NCBI GenBank assembly: GCA_964528765.1
Contig: CAZGVA010000015.1
Coordinates: forward strand, 1 to 23,020
Direction of reading: 5' to 3'
Length of the DNA stretch: 23,020 nt
From: JABICX01 sp964528765
Lineage (GTDB): Archaea; Nanobdellota; Nanobdellia; UBA10117; JABICX01
The notes beneath the pieces were generated by a model. That model did no database searches. It had not been told where the DNA came from and worked only from the letters and a program-made list of their open reading frames with translations. Below, in pieces: positions 7,065-14,183 of the stretch. Within the stretch, counting starts at the first letter, position 1. Each line of letters opens with the position of its first letter. The translations under genes were made by a program, and so were the position numbers.

Positions 7065-7763
7065 ATGGGGCAATTAATTGTAATTGAAGGGACAGATGGG
7101 TCTGGCAAAGCAACACAAACCAAGATTCTAGCTCAGCAACTCAGGAATAACGGCTATAAAGTGAGAACATTTGATTTTCCAAGATATGGACAAAACTCCG
7201 CAAAATTAGTCGAAACATATCTTCAAGGTGAATTTGGGTTAGTTAATGAAGTTAGCCCACATGTAACAAGTCTTTTCTACGCAATAGATAGACATTTTGC
7301 AGCTAAAGATATAGCTAAAGCGATTGAAAGTGAGGATTTTGTACTTACAAATAGATACACTACTGCCAACATGGGTCATCAAGGTAGTAAAATAAAAAAT
7401 CCTGAAGAAAGAAAAAATTTCCTAAACTGGCTAGAAAATCTAGAATACAAAAAGTTAGAGTTACCTATACCTGATAAAGTACTATTTCTCTTTGTACCCC
7501 CTACTTACAACCAAGAATTAGTAGATAAAAAAGAAAATAGAGAATATACTAAAGGTAAAAAGAGAGATATACATGAAGCTAGCAAAAGTCACCTGGAAGA
7601 TGCTGCTGAATGCTTCTTACAGATAGCTGAATCCAAAGAAAACTGGACACAAATAGATTGCCTCAAAGATAGAAAGTTAATGTCTATTGAAGAAATCGCA
7701 GATAAGATATGGTTAAAATTAGATATTAAACAAAAAAGTGAGAGTAATACTATTGAACGTTAG
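7065..7763 (+). CDS. tmk: Thymidylate kinase (dTMP kinase)
   Basis: A 232-aa protein. It starts with the P-loop GTDGSGKATQT (9-19), then FDFPRYGQNS (about 36-45), the DRH motif in YAIDRHFAA (about 72-80), and NRYTTANMGHQGSK (about 96-109). These match COG0125 thymidylate kinases, which phosphorylate dTMP to dTDP in the cytoplasm. The GSGKAT form of the P-loop (Ala in place of the common Thr or Ser) and the long middle segment mark a subgroup distinct from the classic bacterial enzyme; lateral origin is possible but not shown. The 3' end overlaps the convergent minus-strand surface gene by 14 bases. It could work with the secreted nuclease at 3181-4113 in nucleotide salvage (inference). Confidence 0.9.
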   Translation: MGQLIVIEGTDGSGKATQTKILAQQLRNNGYKVRTFDFPRYGQNSAKLVETYLQGEFGLVNEVSPHVTSLFYAIDRHFAAKDIAKAIESEDFVLTNRYTTANMGHQGSKIKNPEERKNFLNWLENLEYKKLELPIPDKVLFLFVPPTYNQELVDKKENREYTKGKKRDIHEASKSHLEDAAECFLQIAESKENWTQIDCLKDRKLMSIEEIADKIWLKLDIKQKSESNTIER

Positions 7764-8481
7764 TAGATTGGTGACGATACACGTAAATGAATACAATCCC
7801 TGCAATTGAGATGGGTATCAACAACCAAATAAAACTAAATTGAAATCTTGGAGATTTATCAATTTTACCTGCTTCTTGAAGAAAAAGAGAGGGTTGAACA
7901 AAAACTGTAAGTTTAGAACTAACATTTGTTAAGCCCGAAATTGCAACAATATTACTTTGGTATATTCCTGTGTCTATACTAAACGTTGAAATAGTGACTT
8001 CAAAAATATCTGTTTTTCCCGGTTCAACAAGTAAAGTTGTCTCATTTAAAGTGAGAGTAACACCACCATCAGATACACCTAAATTAACGTATATAGGCAC
8101 TTTATCTAAATTATTAATCGTATAATCAATTGTAAAAATTTCATTAACACCTAATGAATATTCTTGTTCACGTGGAAAAATCTCAAAAATCGGTCTAGAA
8201 CTGCTACGTTTCCCTCCTTGATAAGCGCATTCGTTGTCAAAACAAACGTAATACTCTGGGCAACCGCAATCTGAGCAACAAGTGAGCCATGTTTCATTTT
8301 GCGTACAAAAACCATCTCCGCAAGTAGAGTCTTTTAACCGAATTGATACTGTACCTGATCCCTCATTACTATATCCTGAAATAGGTGAATCAAAATAATT
8401 CATACCCATTATAAAAAAAACTGCTGTGCCTATATATGCATAAAATAAAAACTTCCACTTACGTTTTTGATCCATATTCAT
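7750..8481 (-). CDS. Surface protein with eight-cysteine module and Ig-like domain, anchored at both ends
   Basis: A 243-aa protein with a basic N-terminus (KRKWK) and a membrane helix (about 11-29). The exit motif ISGYSNEGSGTVSIRL (34-49) follows, then a compact Cys-rich module at 54-85 (C54, C59, C68, C69, C72, C74, C80, C85). An Ig-like beta-sandwich covers about 105-198 and a second helix about 215-235, so both ends should be inside and the middle outside. It is the last gene of a trio whose stops and starts share one base (TAATG), implying translational coupling. The GSGTVSIRL strand closely resembles GGGLVSIRL of the small protein at 11624-11815. The family is unnamed to me; a surface role is inferred from topology. 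Confidence 0.8.
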   Translation of the reverse strand: MNMDQKRKWKFLFYAYIGTAVFFIMGMNYFDSPISGYSNEGSGTVSIRLKDSTCGDGFCTQNETWLTCCSDCGCPEYYVCFDNECAYQGGKRSSSRPIFEIFPREQEYSLGVNEIFTIDYTINNLDKVPIYVNLGVSDGGVTLTLNETTLLVEPGKTDIFEVTISTFSIDTGIYQSNIVAISGLTNVSSKLTVFVQPSLFLQEAGKIDKSPRFQFSFIWLLIPISIAGIVFIYVYRHQSTNVQ

Positions 8482-8870
8482 TATATATTGTTAAATTTAA
8501 TTTTTAAACTACTTGTATATTCGCCAACCTCTGCATCAGACGGCACAGTTAAAACAACAGATACATTTTTCGTTGTATGTGGATCTAACCAAAAATAGTT
8601 ACTAGAAAAACGCAACCACTGTGCAATATCTCCTGATCGTTTAATAACAACCATTTTAGGAAAATAAAAATCGTGACTTATTTCAATAGATCGCTTAGCT
8701 TCTGACCCGGGTGGAATTGTCCCAAAATATAATGCATCTTGATCTACATTAAATCCAATCTCATTATCCACCGTAGCATAAACATCAACATACTCTGTAC
8801 CAACTGGCACAAATAGATAAACTATAAGCGCAATTATTCCTGAAACTAAAATGTAATTTATTTTTTTCAT
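8481..8870 (-). CDS. N-anchored extracellular single-domain beta protein
   Basis: A 129-aa protein with a short cytoplasmic start, one membrane helix (about 5-22) and a beta-sandwich (about 28-129). The pattern LYFGTIPPGSEAKRSIEI followed by LTVPSDAEVGEYTSSLKIKF is typical of Ig-like folds in archaeal surface proteins. The C-terminal VPSDAEVGEY recalls the ends of the other surface proteins in this locus. It overlaps by one base both the gene before it (TAATG at 8868-8872) and the gene after it (8479-8483), so the three are translated as a coupled set. The helix could be a cleaved signal peptide rather than an anchor. No specific function can be assigned. Confidence 0.78.
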   Translation of the reverse strand: MKKINYILVSGIIALIVYLFVPVGTEYVDVYATVDNEIGFNVDQDALYFGTIPPGSEAKRSIEISHDFYFPKMVVIKRSGDIAQWLRFSSNYFWLDPHTTKNVSVVLTVPSDAEVGEYTSSLKIKFNNI

Positions 8871-10024
8871 TATTTATAATATTGATTATATTGATTTTGA
8901 TTATAACGACCCCTGCTCTGATTTACTTGTTTAGGCTGTTTATATTTAATAACAAACAAAATAATACCAAACACAATAAAACACGCTACAACGACTAATC
9001 CTACCACCATATACATATTAATTGGTTTTTCAACAGTGAGTACAAAATCCTTCGATACAGTTTCATTTACATAATAAACTATCGCCTTCCCTTTATGATC
9101 ACCAACTGCCAAATTAGTTGTATCAATATAAGCAGTTAATTTCTGCTTACTCCATGGCTGAACGGTTTCAGACTGACTTTTTGCATATTGATCATAAATA
9201 TTAACTTCAGCATATACATTTTCAATTGGCTCATTCCACATGCTATCTACTTCAATATCTACGCTTGCTCTCCAACCTTGATACGTTGATTCAGCCACAA
9301 TATCAAAAATATTAACTAAAATATCGCCAATTTTAAAATTGGTAACTGCTGAAGTAGATCCGCCTTCAAAATCTGCCACAATTTTAGCTTCATATTCACC
9401 AACAACTGCATCCAAATTATCCCACATAACTGTCTGAGTAACGGATTGTTGTGCAGGAATATTTTCAAATGAAATCGGTATTAAATCTAGCAAATCAACT
9501 CCCGTAACACTTACAACTCCTTTTGAAACTGCAACATTTTCAGTACCATCATTTTCAATTGTAACTATAATCGGTACAGGCTCACCTGAACGAACATTTG
9601 ATGCAGAAATTGTAGCTTTAAGATATTCTCCCGGATAAGGTACATCCACTACAACAAAACTTCGAATTGCCGTTGAAACAGAAAACGTACCTTCACCTTG
9701 TGATTCCTCAACAACCTTAAACGGTAGCGCATTATCTCCGGGTGGCAATGTTTTAGGAAGTTTAATATACATCTTCATTTTCTCAAAACTTCTTGGTTTC
9801 ATTGCAATTAATTCATCTTCTAAAGTAATATAATTTGGAGAATCCCCTTCAAGAAGAACTCTAAAATAAACAACATTATCATTCGTGTTGTGTACTCTAA
9901 ACGTGATAGTGTCTTCAAGATCTGGTTTAAAATCAATAACATGCTTTGGTGGACTTAAACCAATTGCCCAGACAGAATTAACTAGTAAAAGCAGTAGAAC
10001 TACAACAACATATTTTTTATTCAT
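8870..10024 (-). CDS. C-anchored three-domain Ig-like surface protein with Asn/Gln/Tyr tail
   Basis: A 384-aa protein. The signal peptide is 1-20, cleaved probably after VWA. Three beta-sandwich domains follow, about 21-128 (LSPPKHVIDFKP, resembling chaperone- or DUF916-like N-domains), 134-232 (CARDB-like, VTIENDGTENVAV) and 235-332. A membrane helix at about 336-359 leads to a cytoplasmic tail YKQPKQVNQSRGRYNQNQYN and QYYK. First of the coupled trio; a TATA-like stretch (10041-10052) lies about 24 bases upstream of the ATG. The architecture is that of a secreted adaptor or envelope protein with a cytoplasmic contact. The Asn/Gln/Tyr tail matches those of two other C-anchored proteins here. 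Function is unknown. Confidence 0.82.
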   Translation of the reverse strand: MNKKYVVVVLLLLLVNSVWAIGLSPPKHVIDFKPDLEDTITFRVHNTNDNVVYFRVLLEGDSPNYITLEDELIAMKPRSFEKMKMYIKLPKTLPPGDNALPFKVVEESQGEGTFSVSTAIRSFVVVDVPYPGEYLKATISASNVRSGEPVPIIVTIENDGTENVAVSKGVVSVTGVDLLDLIPISFENIPAQQSVTQTVMWDNLDAVVGEYEAKIVADFEGGSTSAVTNFKIGDILVNIFDIVAESTYQGWRASVDIEVDSMWNEPIENVYAEVNIYDQYAKSQSETVQPWSKQKLTAYIDTTNLAVGDHKGKAIVYYVNETVSKDFVLTVEKPINMYMVVGLVVVACFIVFGIILFVIKYKQPKQVNQSRGRYNQNQYNQYYK

Positions 10025-10040
10025 ATCTAGAAACAGATTA

Positions 10041-10052
10041 CAAATATTAAAA
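10041..10052 (-). promoter_or_regulatory. AT-rich promoter and oligo-T region before the Ig-like trio
   Basis: The 52-base gap 10025-10076 holds minus-strand T-runs just after the stop of the preceding gene (about 10060-10076), a likely terminator. A TTTTAATATTTG box centred about 24 bases before the ATG at 10024 is a likely promoter, so the trio is probably a separate unit. Confidence 0.4.
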
Positions 10053-10076
10053 GATTATGTCTTAAAAAATTAAAAA

Positions 10077-10733
10077 TTAAAGTGTAGTCGCAATAAATTG
10101 AACAGCCATACCACCTGTACCACCAATAGTCGGTGCAAAATCATCTGGTATAAACATATATATTGTAACATTCATTCGCTGATTTACTTCAAACAGATCA
10201 CAAAATGTTTGTTCCTGAGTAAACGGTGCATCAAACAACCACCATTCATCAGTATCATTTGTTTCACAACCTGAAGCATCTGAATAATTTTGTATACCAA
10301 ATCCGATTTCGGGATCAGTACCGCCTAAAAATTCTCCAGAAGTAAAATTATTATCAATTCCAACAGAAACATCCTGATTTCCAGTATTTCTTAAAACAAT
10401 ATAACCGGGATAATCGCCATTAATACATTCCGCAGGCGCAGTTGAAGAATTTGAAGTTACATTTAAACCACCTGCTTCAGGCGTACATGTACCCAAACTA
10501 ATTGTATCATTTTCACTCACAGATATTTCTACTTGTGTTGCAATAGTAACCGTAGTTGTTCCATTTACTAACAAAACATCAAAACCTGTAATATTAAAAC
10601 CTGAAAAAGCTAACGCAGTAATAAATACTATAGTAAAAACGCTTAACACGATTATGATACTATCATATTTACGCATTTTTTTGTAAAAACTATTTTTGTG
10701 ACTACGTGCCCGCTTTGATTTCTTCAATACCAT
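10077..10733 (-). CDS. N-anchored surface protein, second copy of the large partner
   Basis: A 218-aa protein with a very basic cytoplasmic N-terminus (1-22), a membrane helix (about 24-46), the exit motif NITGFDVLLVNGTTTVTI (47-64) and an extracellular beta domain with several N-x-S/T sequons and four cysteines. It aligns along its length with the protein at 10963-11652: GLNVTSNSSTAPAEC against GLNITSNSTVSPSEC, YPGYIVLRNTGNQD against YPDYMTVRNVGSND, and LLGGT/FLGGT; the four cysteines are shared, suggesting two disulfides. The C-terminus ends AVQFIATTL. It overlaps the upstream small gene by 32 bases in another frame. A GGAGG sequence (10749-10753) lies 15 bases upstream, rather far for a Shine-Dalgarno site. 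Function unknown; likely a structural surface subunit. Confidence 0.8.
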   Translation of the reverse strand: MVLKKSKRARSHKNSFYKKMRKYDSIIIVLSVFTIVFITALAFSGFNITGFDVLLVNGTTTVTIATQVEISVSENDTISLGTCTPEAGGLNVTSNSSTAPAECINGDYPGYIVLRNTGNQDVSVGIDNNFTSGEFLGGTDPEIGFGIQNYSDASGCETNDTDEWWLFDAPFTQEQTFCDLFEVNQRMNVTIYMFIPDDFAPTIGGTGGMAVQFIATTL

Positions 10734-10902
10734 TTGTTAAAATTGGATCCTCCTCTGCTTCAATAAATATACTAACCATACCACCTGTCGGGCCAACGTT
10801 ATCTGTATAAATATCATTTGACTCAAAAGTATCAATAAAATATACAAATAACACGCTTCCAAATATAATTGCTACTACTAACCCTGCTACAAGCTTATTC
10901 AT
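10702..10902 (-). CDS. Small single-helix protein, second copy of the small partner
   Basis: A 66-aa protein with a short start (MNK), one membrane helix (about 4-23), and an acidic external tail containing GPTGGMVSIFIEAEED (about 37-52). It is paralogous to the 63-aa protein at 11624-11815 (MNKLVAGLVVAIIFGSVLF against MNKIVLGVIIVIVIGSILF) and, like it, overlaps the start of a large surface gene. A TATA box in a 17-base promoter element shared with the other copy is 25-26 bases upstream of the ATG. The synteny of the duplicated pairs makes it a convincing real gene despite its size. Confidence 0.78.
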   Translation of the reverse strand: MNKLVAGLVVAIIFGSVLFVYFIDTFESNDIYTDNVGPTGGMVSIFIEAEEDPILTNGIEEIKAGT

Positions 10903-10923
10903 AAGTTATATAGCACACACTTC

Positions 10924-10940
10924 ATTATAAACTTTTTGAA
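10924..10940 (-). promoter_or_regulatory. Promoter of the second small/large gene pair
   Basis: The plus-strand attataaactttttgaa reads TTCAAAAAGTTTATAAT on the minus strand: a TATA box with an upstream A-rich BRE-like part. It is identical over 17 bases to 11836-11852 and ends about the same distance (22-23 bases) from the start codon. Confidence 0.7.
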
Positions 10941-10962
10941 CTACCGTAACATAAGAAACAAA

Positions 10963-11652
10963 TTATAATGTATTTGTAGCAGTAAATTGTATCGCTGCTT
11001 GCAAATATTCACTATCTTCTGTAGCATCTGAAGGAACATGCATCTGCATACTAACATTTACTCTTTGACTACTTGTTGAACTTAAATTATCACAAAGAAT
11101 ATAATCAGTCTCAGCAGCTGAAAACTCGCGAAATTCTAAATTTAAATCCTCTTGTGGCGTTATTCCTGCGCAACCCTCTGTATCTGAAAAATTAACAACA
11201 CCAAAAGCCAATTCAGGTGGACCGGGTGTAGTTCCACCAAGTAATTGTGTTGCAGTATAATTAGATTGAACAGTAATATTAAGATCATTACTACCAACAT
11301 TTCTAACAGTCATATAGTCAGGGTATCCGCCGGAGGTGCATTCTGAAGGTGAAACAGTACTATTTGATGTAATATTTAATCCCGTAGGATTTGGAATACT
11401 ACAAATACCGAAATTAATCAAACTGTCAGTTAATTGGACGCCAGCTTCACCTGAAACCAAAATTTGGACAGTACCATTAGTTCGATTTGTAGAACTAAAA
11501 CCCGTTACATCATATTCCTCTATAAAATAAATACTACCAAAAAGAACTATAAATACCACAAAAGAAATACCTACTATTTGATTATACTTTCTTGAAAGTA
11601 CTACTTCTTGTTTTTTCTTTACTCTACGTGATTTCTTTGATATCTTCGCCAT
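10963..11652 (-). CDS. N-anchored surface protein, first copy of the large partner
   Basis: About 229 aa from the ATG at 11652; a TTG two codons earlier (11658) is a weaker start. The N-terminus is highly basic (KISKKSRRVKKK), then a membrane helix (about 25-43), the exit motif VTGFSSTNRTNGTVQILV, and an extracellular beta domain with many sequons and four cysteines conserved with its paralogue at 10077-10733. The C-terminal VNVSMQMHVPSDATEDSEYL and IQFTATNTL match the common ending of the locus. It overlaps the preceding 63-aa gene by 29 bases in another frame. Probably a structural or adhesive surface subunit, an inference from anchoring and glycosylation sites. Confidence 0.8.
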   Translation of the reverse strand: MAKISKKSRRVKKKQEVVLSRKYNQIVGISFVVFIVLFGSIYFIEEYDVTGFSSTNRTNGTVQILVSGEAGVQLTDSLINFGICSIPNPTGLNITSNSTVSPSECTSGGYPDYMTVRNVGSNDLNITVQSNYTATQLLGGTTPGPPELAFGVVNFSDTEGCAGITPQEDLNLEFREFSAAETDYILCDNLSSTSSQRVNVSMQMHVPSDATEDSEYLQAAIQFTATNTL

Positions 11653-11815
11653 TTTCAACTAATACGTCTGACTTTATCAAACGTATACTAACTAATCCGC
11701 CTCCACCATTTTCTAATGGTTCATCAGAACCATCGACTTCAGGCACAAAATAATATGAAAACAAAATACTACCTATTACTATCACTATGATTACCCCTAA
11801 TACTATCTTGTTCAT
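11624..11815 (-). CDS. Small single-helix protein, first copy of the small partner
   Basis: A 63-aa protein with one N-terminal membrane helix (about 4-22) and an acidic external tail with GGGGLVSIRLIKSD (about 37-50). The VSIRL strand is nearly the same as in the protein at 7750-8481. Leaderless start: the TATA box is about 25 bases upstream. Its 3' end overlaps the large partner. Too short for a domain call; the duplication with conserved overlap, promoter and motif supports it. Confidence 0.78.
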   Translation of the reverse strand: MNKIVLGVIIVIVIGSILFSYYFVPEVDGSDEPLENGGGGLVSIRLIKSDVLVENGEDIKEIT

Positions 11816-11835
11816 TGTATATGATACCTAACTTA

Positions 11836-11852
11836 ATTATAAACTTTTTGAA
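11836..11852 (-). promoter_or_regulatory. Promoter of the first small/large gene pair
   Basis: TTCAAAAAGTTTATAAT on the minus strand, identical to 10924-10940. The TATA core (11836-11843) is centred 24-25 bases before the ATG at 11815. Flanking bases differ, so the identity is limited to the promoter core. Confidence 0.7.
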
Positions 11853-11872
11853 ATAATTTACTCTCAGTTAAT

Positions 11873-12748
11873 TTATTCACAAGAAATTCCTTCAGCTACG
11901 CCCTTAAAAGTAACATTGTTTTCATAGTCACCTGCTGCCTGTTGCACAGGAACATCTAACCAAAATCGATGATACACTCTATCTGAACTAGATAGCCCTG
12001 TGTTATATTTAACTAGCGCCTCTGGAATTTCTTCAGTAGCATTTATTCCATCTAATGGATCGGGTGGAACATTATCATTTGTTGAATTTGTAAATGTATA
12101 ATTGTCTCTACCAATTATATCAAGACCTGACGCAGTATGTAATTCGGTTGCATTGATACATAAATCAACGGCTACACTATTTGTTGGTCCAAATTCAATA
12201 TACGCGGTGGCTTCATAATCATCTGTTGCATTCCAATTAGATGTAGCCTTATTGTATTGCGTGTTTGGAAGCAATGCACCAAATTCAATAGAAGACATAT
12301 TATTTGCGACCATCGCAATATTTGTTATAATTGTAACATTAGATACTGCTTCCTGTGTAGCTGAAGTTGCATATCCAGTTAATCCAACTAAATCAGGATT
12401 TACGAAAGAGATTATCCCAAATATTAAGAAAATTATTACAAAAGAAGCGCCAATTGATTTTACCTTACTTTCAGTACTTCTATGATCTAAATCGATATGC
12501 GTAGCATCTAAATCAAACTTATGTTTTGATAAATGCGTAATTTCTTTTCGTATTTCTTGGTACTGTATCCATAAGGAATTATATTGATTAATTAAAATAT
12601 CATGTTTAGCAGGCAGATTTGTATTTGTGATTTGCAATTGCAATTCACGCATTTGCTGTGCAAGTTTACGACCGCGTTCTTTATGTGAAATCAATGATTT
12701 ATTTATTGCTTGAATATTTGATTGTAAATATTTATGTTTCATCAACAT
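11873..12748 (-). CDS. N-anchored surface protein with cytoplasmic coiled coil
   Basis: A 291-aa protein. Residues 1-95 are charged and heptad-like (probable cytoplasmic coiled coil), a membrane helix covers about 99-117, the exit motif LTGYATS is at 123-129, and a sequon-rich beta domain fills the rest. Its end, VYHRFWLDVPVQQAAGDYEN, matches the last part of the 2444-aa protein (VYLKFFISVPVNQAAGEYNN), so the two share a C-terminal domain. It follows the 159-aa gene with overlap: the stop TGA at 12742-12744 shares a base with an in-frame ATG at 12742. A TAAGGAGG site (12753-12760) is 4 bases from the ATG at 12748 and 10 from that at 12742, so either start is possible. The inside coil may link the surface structure to cytoplasmic partners (inference). 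Confidence 0.82.
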   Translation of the reverse strand: MLMKHKYLQSNIQAINKSLISHKERGRKLAQQMRELQLQITNTNLPAKHDILINQYNSLWIQYQEIRKEITHLSKHKFDLDATHIDLDHRSTESKVKSIGASFVIIFLIFGIISFVNPDLVGLTGYATSATQEAVSNVTIITNIAMVANNMSSIEFGALLPNTQYNKATSNWNATDDYEATAYIEFGPTNSVAVDLCINATELHTASGLDIIGRDNYTFTNSTNDNVPPDPLDGINATEEIPEALVKYNTGLSSSDRVYHRFWLDVPVQQAAGDYENNVTFKGVAEGISCE

Positions 12749-13221
12749 CTAACCTCCTTAATATCAAAATCGCAATCCCATTCTCGCAAGAATTTTATTA
12801 AAGCAAAATAATTTTTCATAGAAACAAGAATAACTGATTTAGCAACAAATTCCGCATCAAGTTTATCCAATATTCCTTTTTTATTGCCACGGCCTTTTAA
12901 TTTATAAAAGAAACGAACTTTCCTCGAACCAGATAATCTAGATGAATTAAAAATAAACAAGCGATTATTTGCATCAGATTTGGAAACTTTTTTTATTAAT
13001 CGATATTTGCAACTCCATTTTTCTAGGAAATATCGCCATAATTCAATTGAATTTGCAGGTATTTCGACTAAAGATTTGGCTAAAAATTGTGAATTTGTTT
13101 TATTAATTATCCCAGGATTATTACCTCTGCCTTTTAATTCATAAAAAAAACGCACAAGGTCAGTATTTGATAGATGTTTTGTTTCATAATGAATGATATA
13201 TCTATCTCTAGCATTACCCAT
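12742..13221 (-). CDS. Unknown 159-aa protein made of two tandem repeats, first gene of a surface operon
   Basis: A soluble basic protein with no signal peptide. Two repeats of about 70 residues align: VRFFYELKGRGNNPGIINK (23-41) with VRFFYKLKGRGNKKGILDK (102-120), then SQFLAKSLV (44-52) with AEFVAKSVI (123-131), and LEKWSCKYRL (66-75) with LREWDCDFDI (145-154). The repeat looks beta-alpha and positively charged, so nucleic acid binding is possible but unproven; I know no named family. A TATA box gives a leaderless start at 13221, and three spaced GTTAA-N5-TTAAC sites lie at and behind it. It overlaps the next gene by a few bases, so it could regulate that operon. Confidence 0.68.
   Translation of the reverse strand: MGNARDRYIIHYETKHLSNTDLVRFFYELKGRGNNPGIINKTNSQFLAKSLVEIPANSIELWRYFLEKWSCKYRLIKKVSKSDANNRLFIFNSSRLSGSRKVRFFYKLKGRGNKKGILDKLDAEFVAKSVILVSMKNYFALIKFLREWDCDFDIKEVRC
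12753..12760 (-). promoter_or_regulatory. Strong Shine-Dalgarno site for the coiled-coil surface gene
   Basis: TAAGGAGG on the minus strand fits the usual 16S anti-Shine-Dalgarno end. It lies inside the 3' end of the 159-aa gene and serves an operon-internal start, in contrast to the leaderless first genes. Confidence 0.7.
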
Positions 13222-13223
13222 AT

Positions 13224-13362
13224 GTTAAGTAAATTAACAAAAATTATATATAAATGTATCTCTTAACCAAGAAGTACTACTAAATGTTAATAAAATTAAC
13301 AATTAACTAAAATAATAACGGTACTTAGACGCATAAGTTATATATATGTTAAGTAAGTTAAC
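13224..13362 (-). promoter_or_regulatory. Promoter region with three GTTAA-N5-TTAAC operators 62 bases apart
   Basis: The sites are gttaagtaaattaac (13224-13238), gttaataaaattaac (13286-13300) and gttaagtaagttaac (13348-13362); the starts are exactly 62 bases apart, about six helical turns. The first lies between the TATA box (about 13244-13254, about 27 bases from the ATG) and the start codon of the 159-aa gene, across the presumed transcription start. A second AT box (13338-13347) lies beside the third site. The sequence between sites is not otherwise repeated. This fills the 142-base gap. Confidence 0.7.
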
Positions 13363-13363
13363 A

Positions 13364-14140
13364 CTATTTCTTTTTATAATATTGCGGATATTGTTGAGTA
13401 TTTTGTTGTGGTTGTTGTGGTTGTTGTGGTTGTTGCTGTGGCTGAGCGTATTGTTGTGGTTGTTGTGGAATTTGCCTCTGTGCATATTGAATTTGCTGTG
13501 GTTGTTGCGGTGGTTGTGGTGGACCTCGATAATTTTTCCAATGTCCATCTCGTCGATCCTTTTTATCTGCTTCATTAGATTTACGTATTGCTTTAAGAAT
13601 TATATAAATTAAAACAAACGTAGCAATTGCAGTAGTAATCAAAATTAGTGGCCAATAATTATACTCTGTATCAACACAACTAACACGTATTTTAAATGGC
13701 GCTGCAATAGACATACCTACAACAGACCCTGTACCTTCTAAGGCAGTTGGTAAATATGGGCTTGCTAAAACTTGACCTTCAAAAATGATATCAGGTTTTT
13801 CACATTTATATGCACATAACAGAAATGGAATTTTACAACGACGGTCACGTAATTCAGGGGCTTTAAAACAAATTTCTGCTTCAATTGCACTTAAACGATC
13901 GGTATTTGCTGGAACAAATTCTGAATCTGAGTGTGTTACAAAATCTGCGATTTCTCCTTCAGCATTTAATGATATTTGTGAATCAATTTCAAAAGGATTA
14001 TACAAACTGTATGTTGCACAAAAATCTTGATTGGATTCAACTAGAACGGACTCCGAATCATAAATAAGGCCTGCTCCGGGAGAAGCAGACGCTGGATAAA
14101 ATAATACTAAAAACCACAGCAATATTAAAAGATACTTCAT
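13364..14140 (-). CDS. C-anchored surface protein with Pro/Gln-rich cytoplasmic tail
   Basis: 258 aa from the ATG at 14140, chosen because it opens directly with a signal peptide (MKYLLILLWFLVLFYPASAS). Longer readings (ATGs at 14170, 14194, 14206) add a basic leader and three would overlap or touch the giant gene's end. An extracellular beta domain (about 21-160) carries six cysteines, then a membrane helix (about 162-186), a charged stretch, and a Pro/Gln-rich tail (about 206-258) ending YPQYYKKK. It follows the giant gene by 43 bases and is probably in its operon. The tail resembles low-complexity assembly segments and ends like the tails of two other C-anchored proteins in this locus. Confidence 0.77.
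   Translation of the reverse strand: MKYLLILLWFLVLFYPASASPGAGLIYDSESVLVESNQDFCATYSLYNPFEIDSQISLNAEGEIADFVTHSDSEFVPANTDRLSAIEAEICFKAPELRDRRCKIPFLLCAYKCEKPDIIFEGQVLASPYLPTALEGTGSVVGMSIAAPFKIRVSCVDTEYNYWPLILITTAIATFVLIYIILKAIRKSNEADKKDRRDGHWKNYRGPPQPPQQPQQIQYAQRQIPQQPQQYAQPQQQPQQPQQPQQNTQQYPQYYKKK
13392..13531. repeat. Low-complexity trinucleotide region encoding the Pro/Gln tail
   Basis: Imperfect repeats of ttg, gtt and tgg (CAA/CCA codons on the minus strand) encode the Gln- and Pro-rich tail of the preceding gene. Long false reading frames rich in Leu/Trp (plus) and His/Asn (minus) arise here. Such repeats can change length by slippage. Confidence 0.8.
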
Positions 14141-14183
14141 TTTAGATTTAACTTTCAAGTTATTTAACATTTGCTCGAATTTA

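Noticed and set aside
11653..11658. TTG start two codons upstream for the 229-aa surface protein
   Set aside because: An ATG follows directly and no ribosome site favours the TTG.
13224..13362. Regularly spaced short repeats as a CRISPR array
   Set aside because: Repeats are only 15 bases, palindromic, three in number, and lie in a promoter with TATA boxes; no cas genes are present.
13303..13575. Minus-strand His/Asn-rich frame
   Set aside because: Out-of-frame reading of the same CAA/CCA repeat, which also runs into the operator region; not a plausible protein.
13346..13612. Plus-strand reading frame rich in Leu and Trp
   Set aside because: It is the complement of the Pro/Gln tail repeat of the minus-strand surface gene; composition comes from the trinucleotide repeat, with no promoter.
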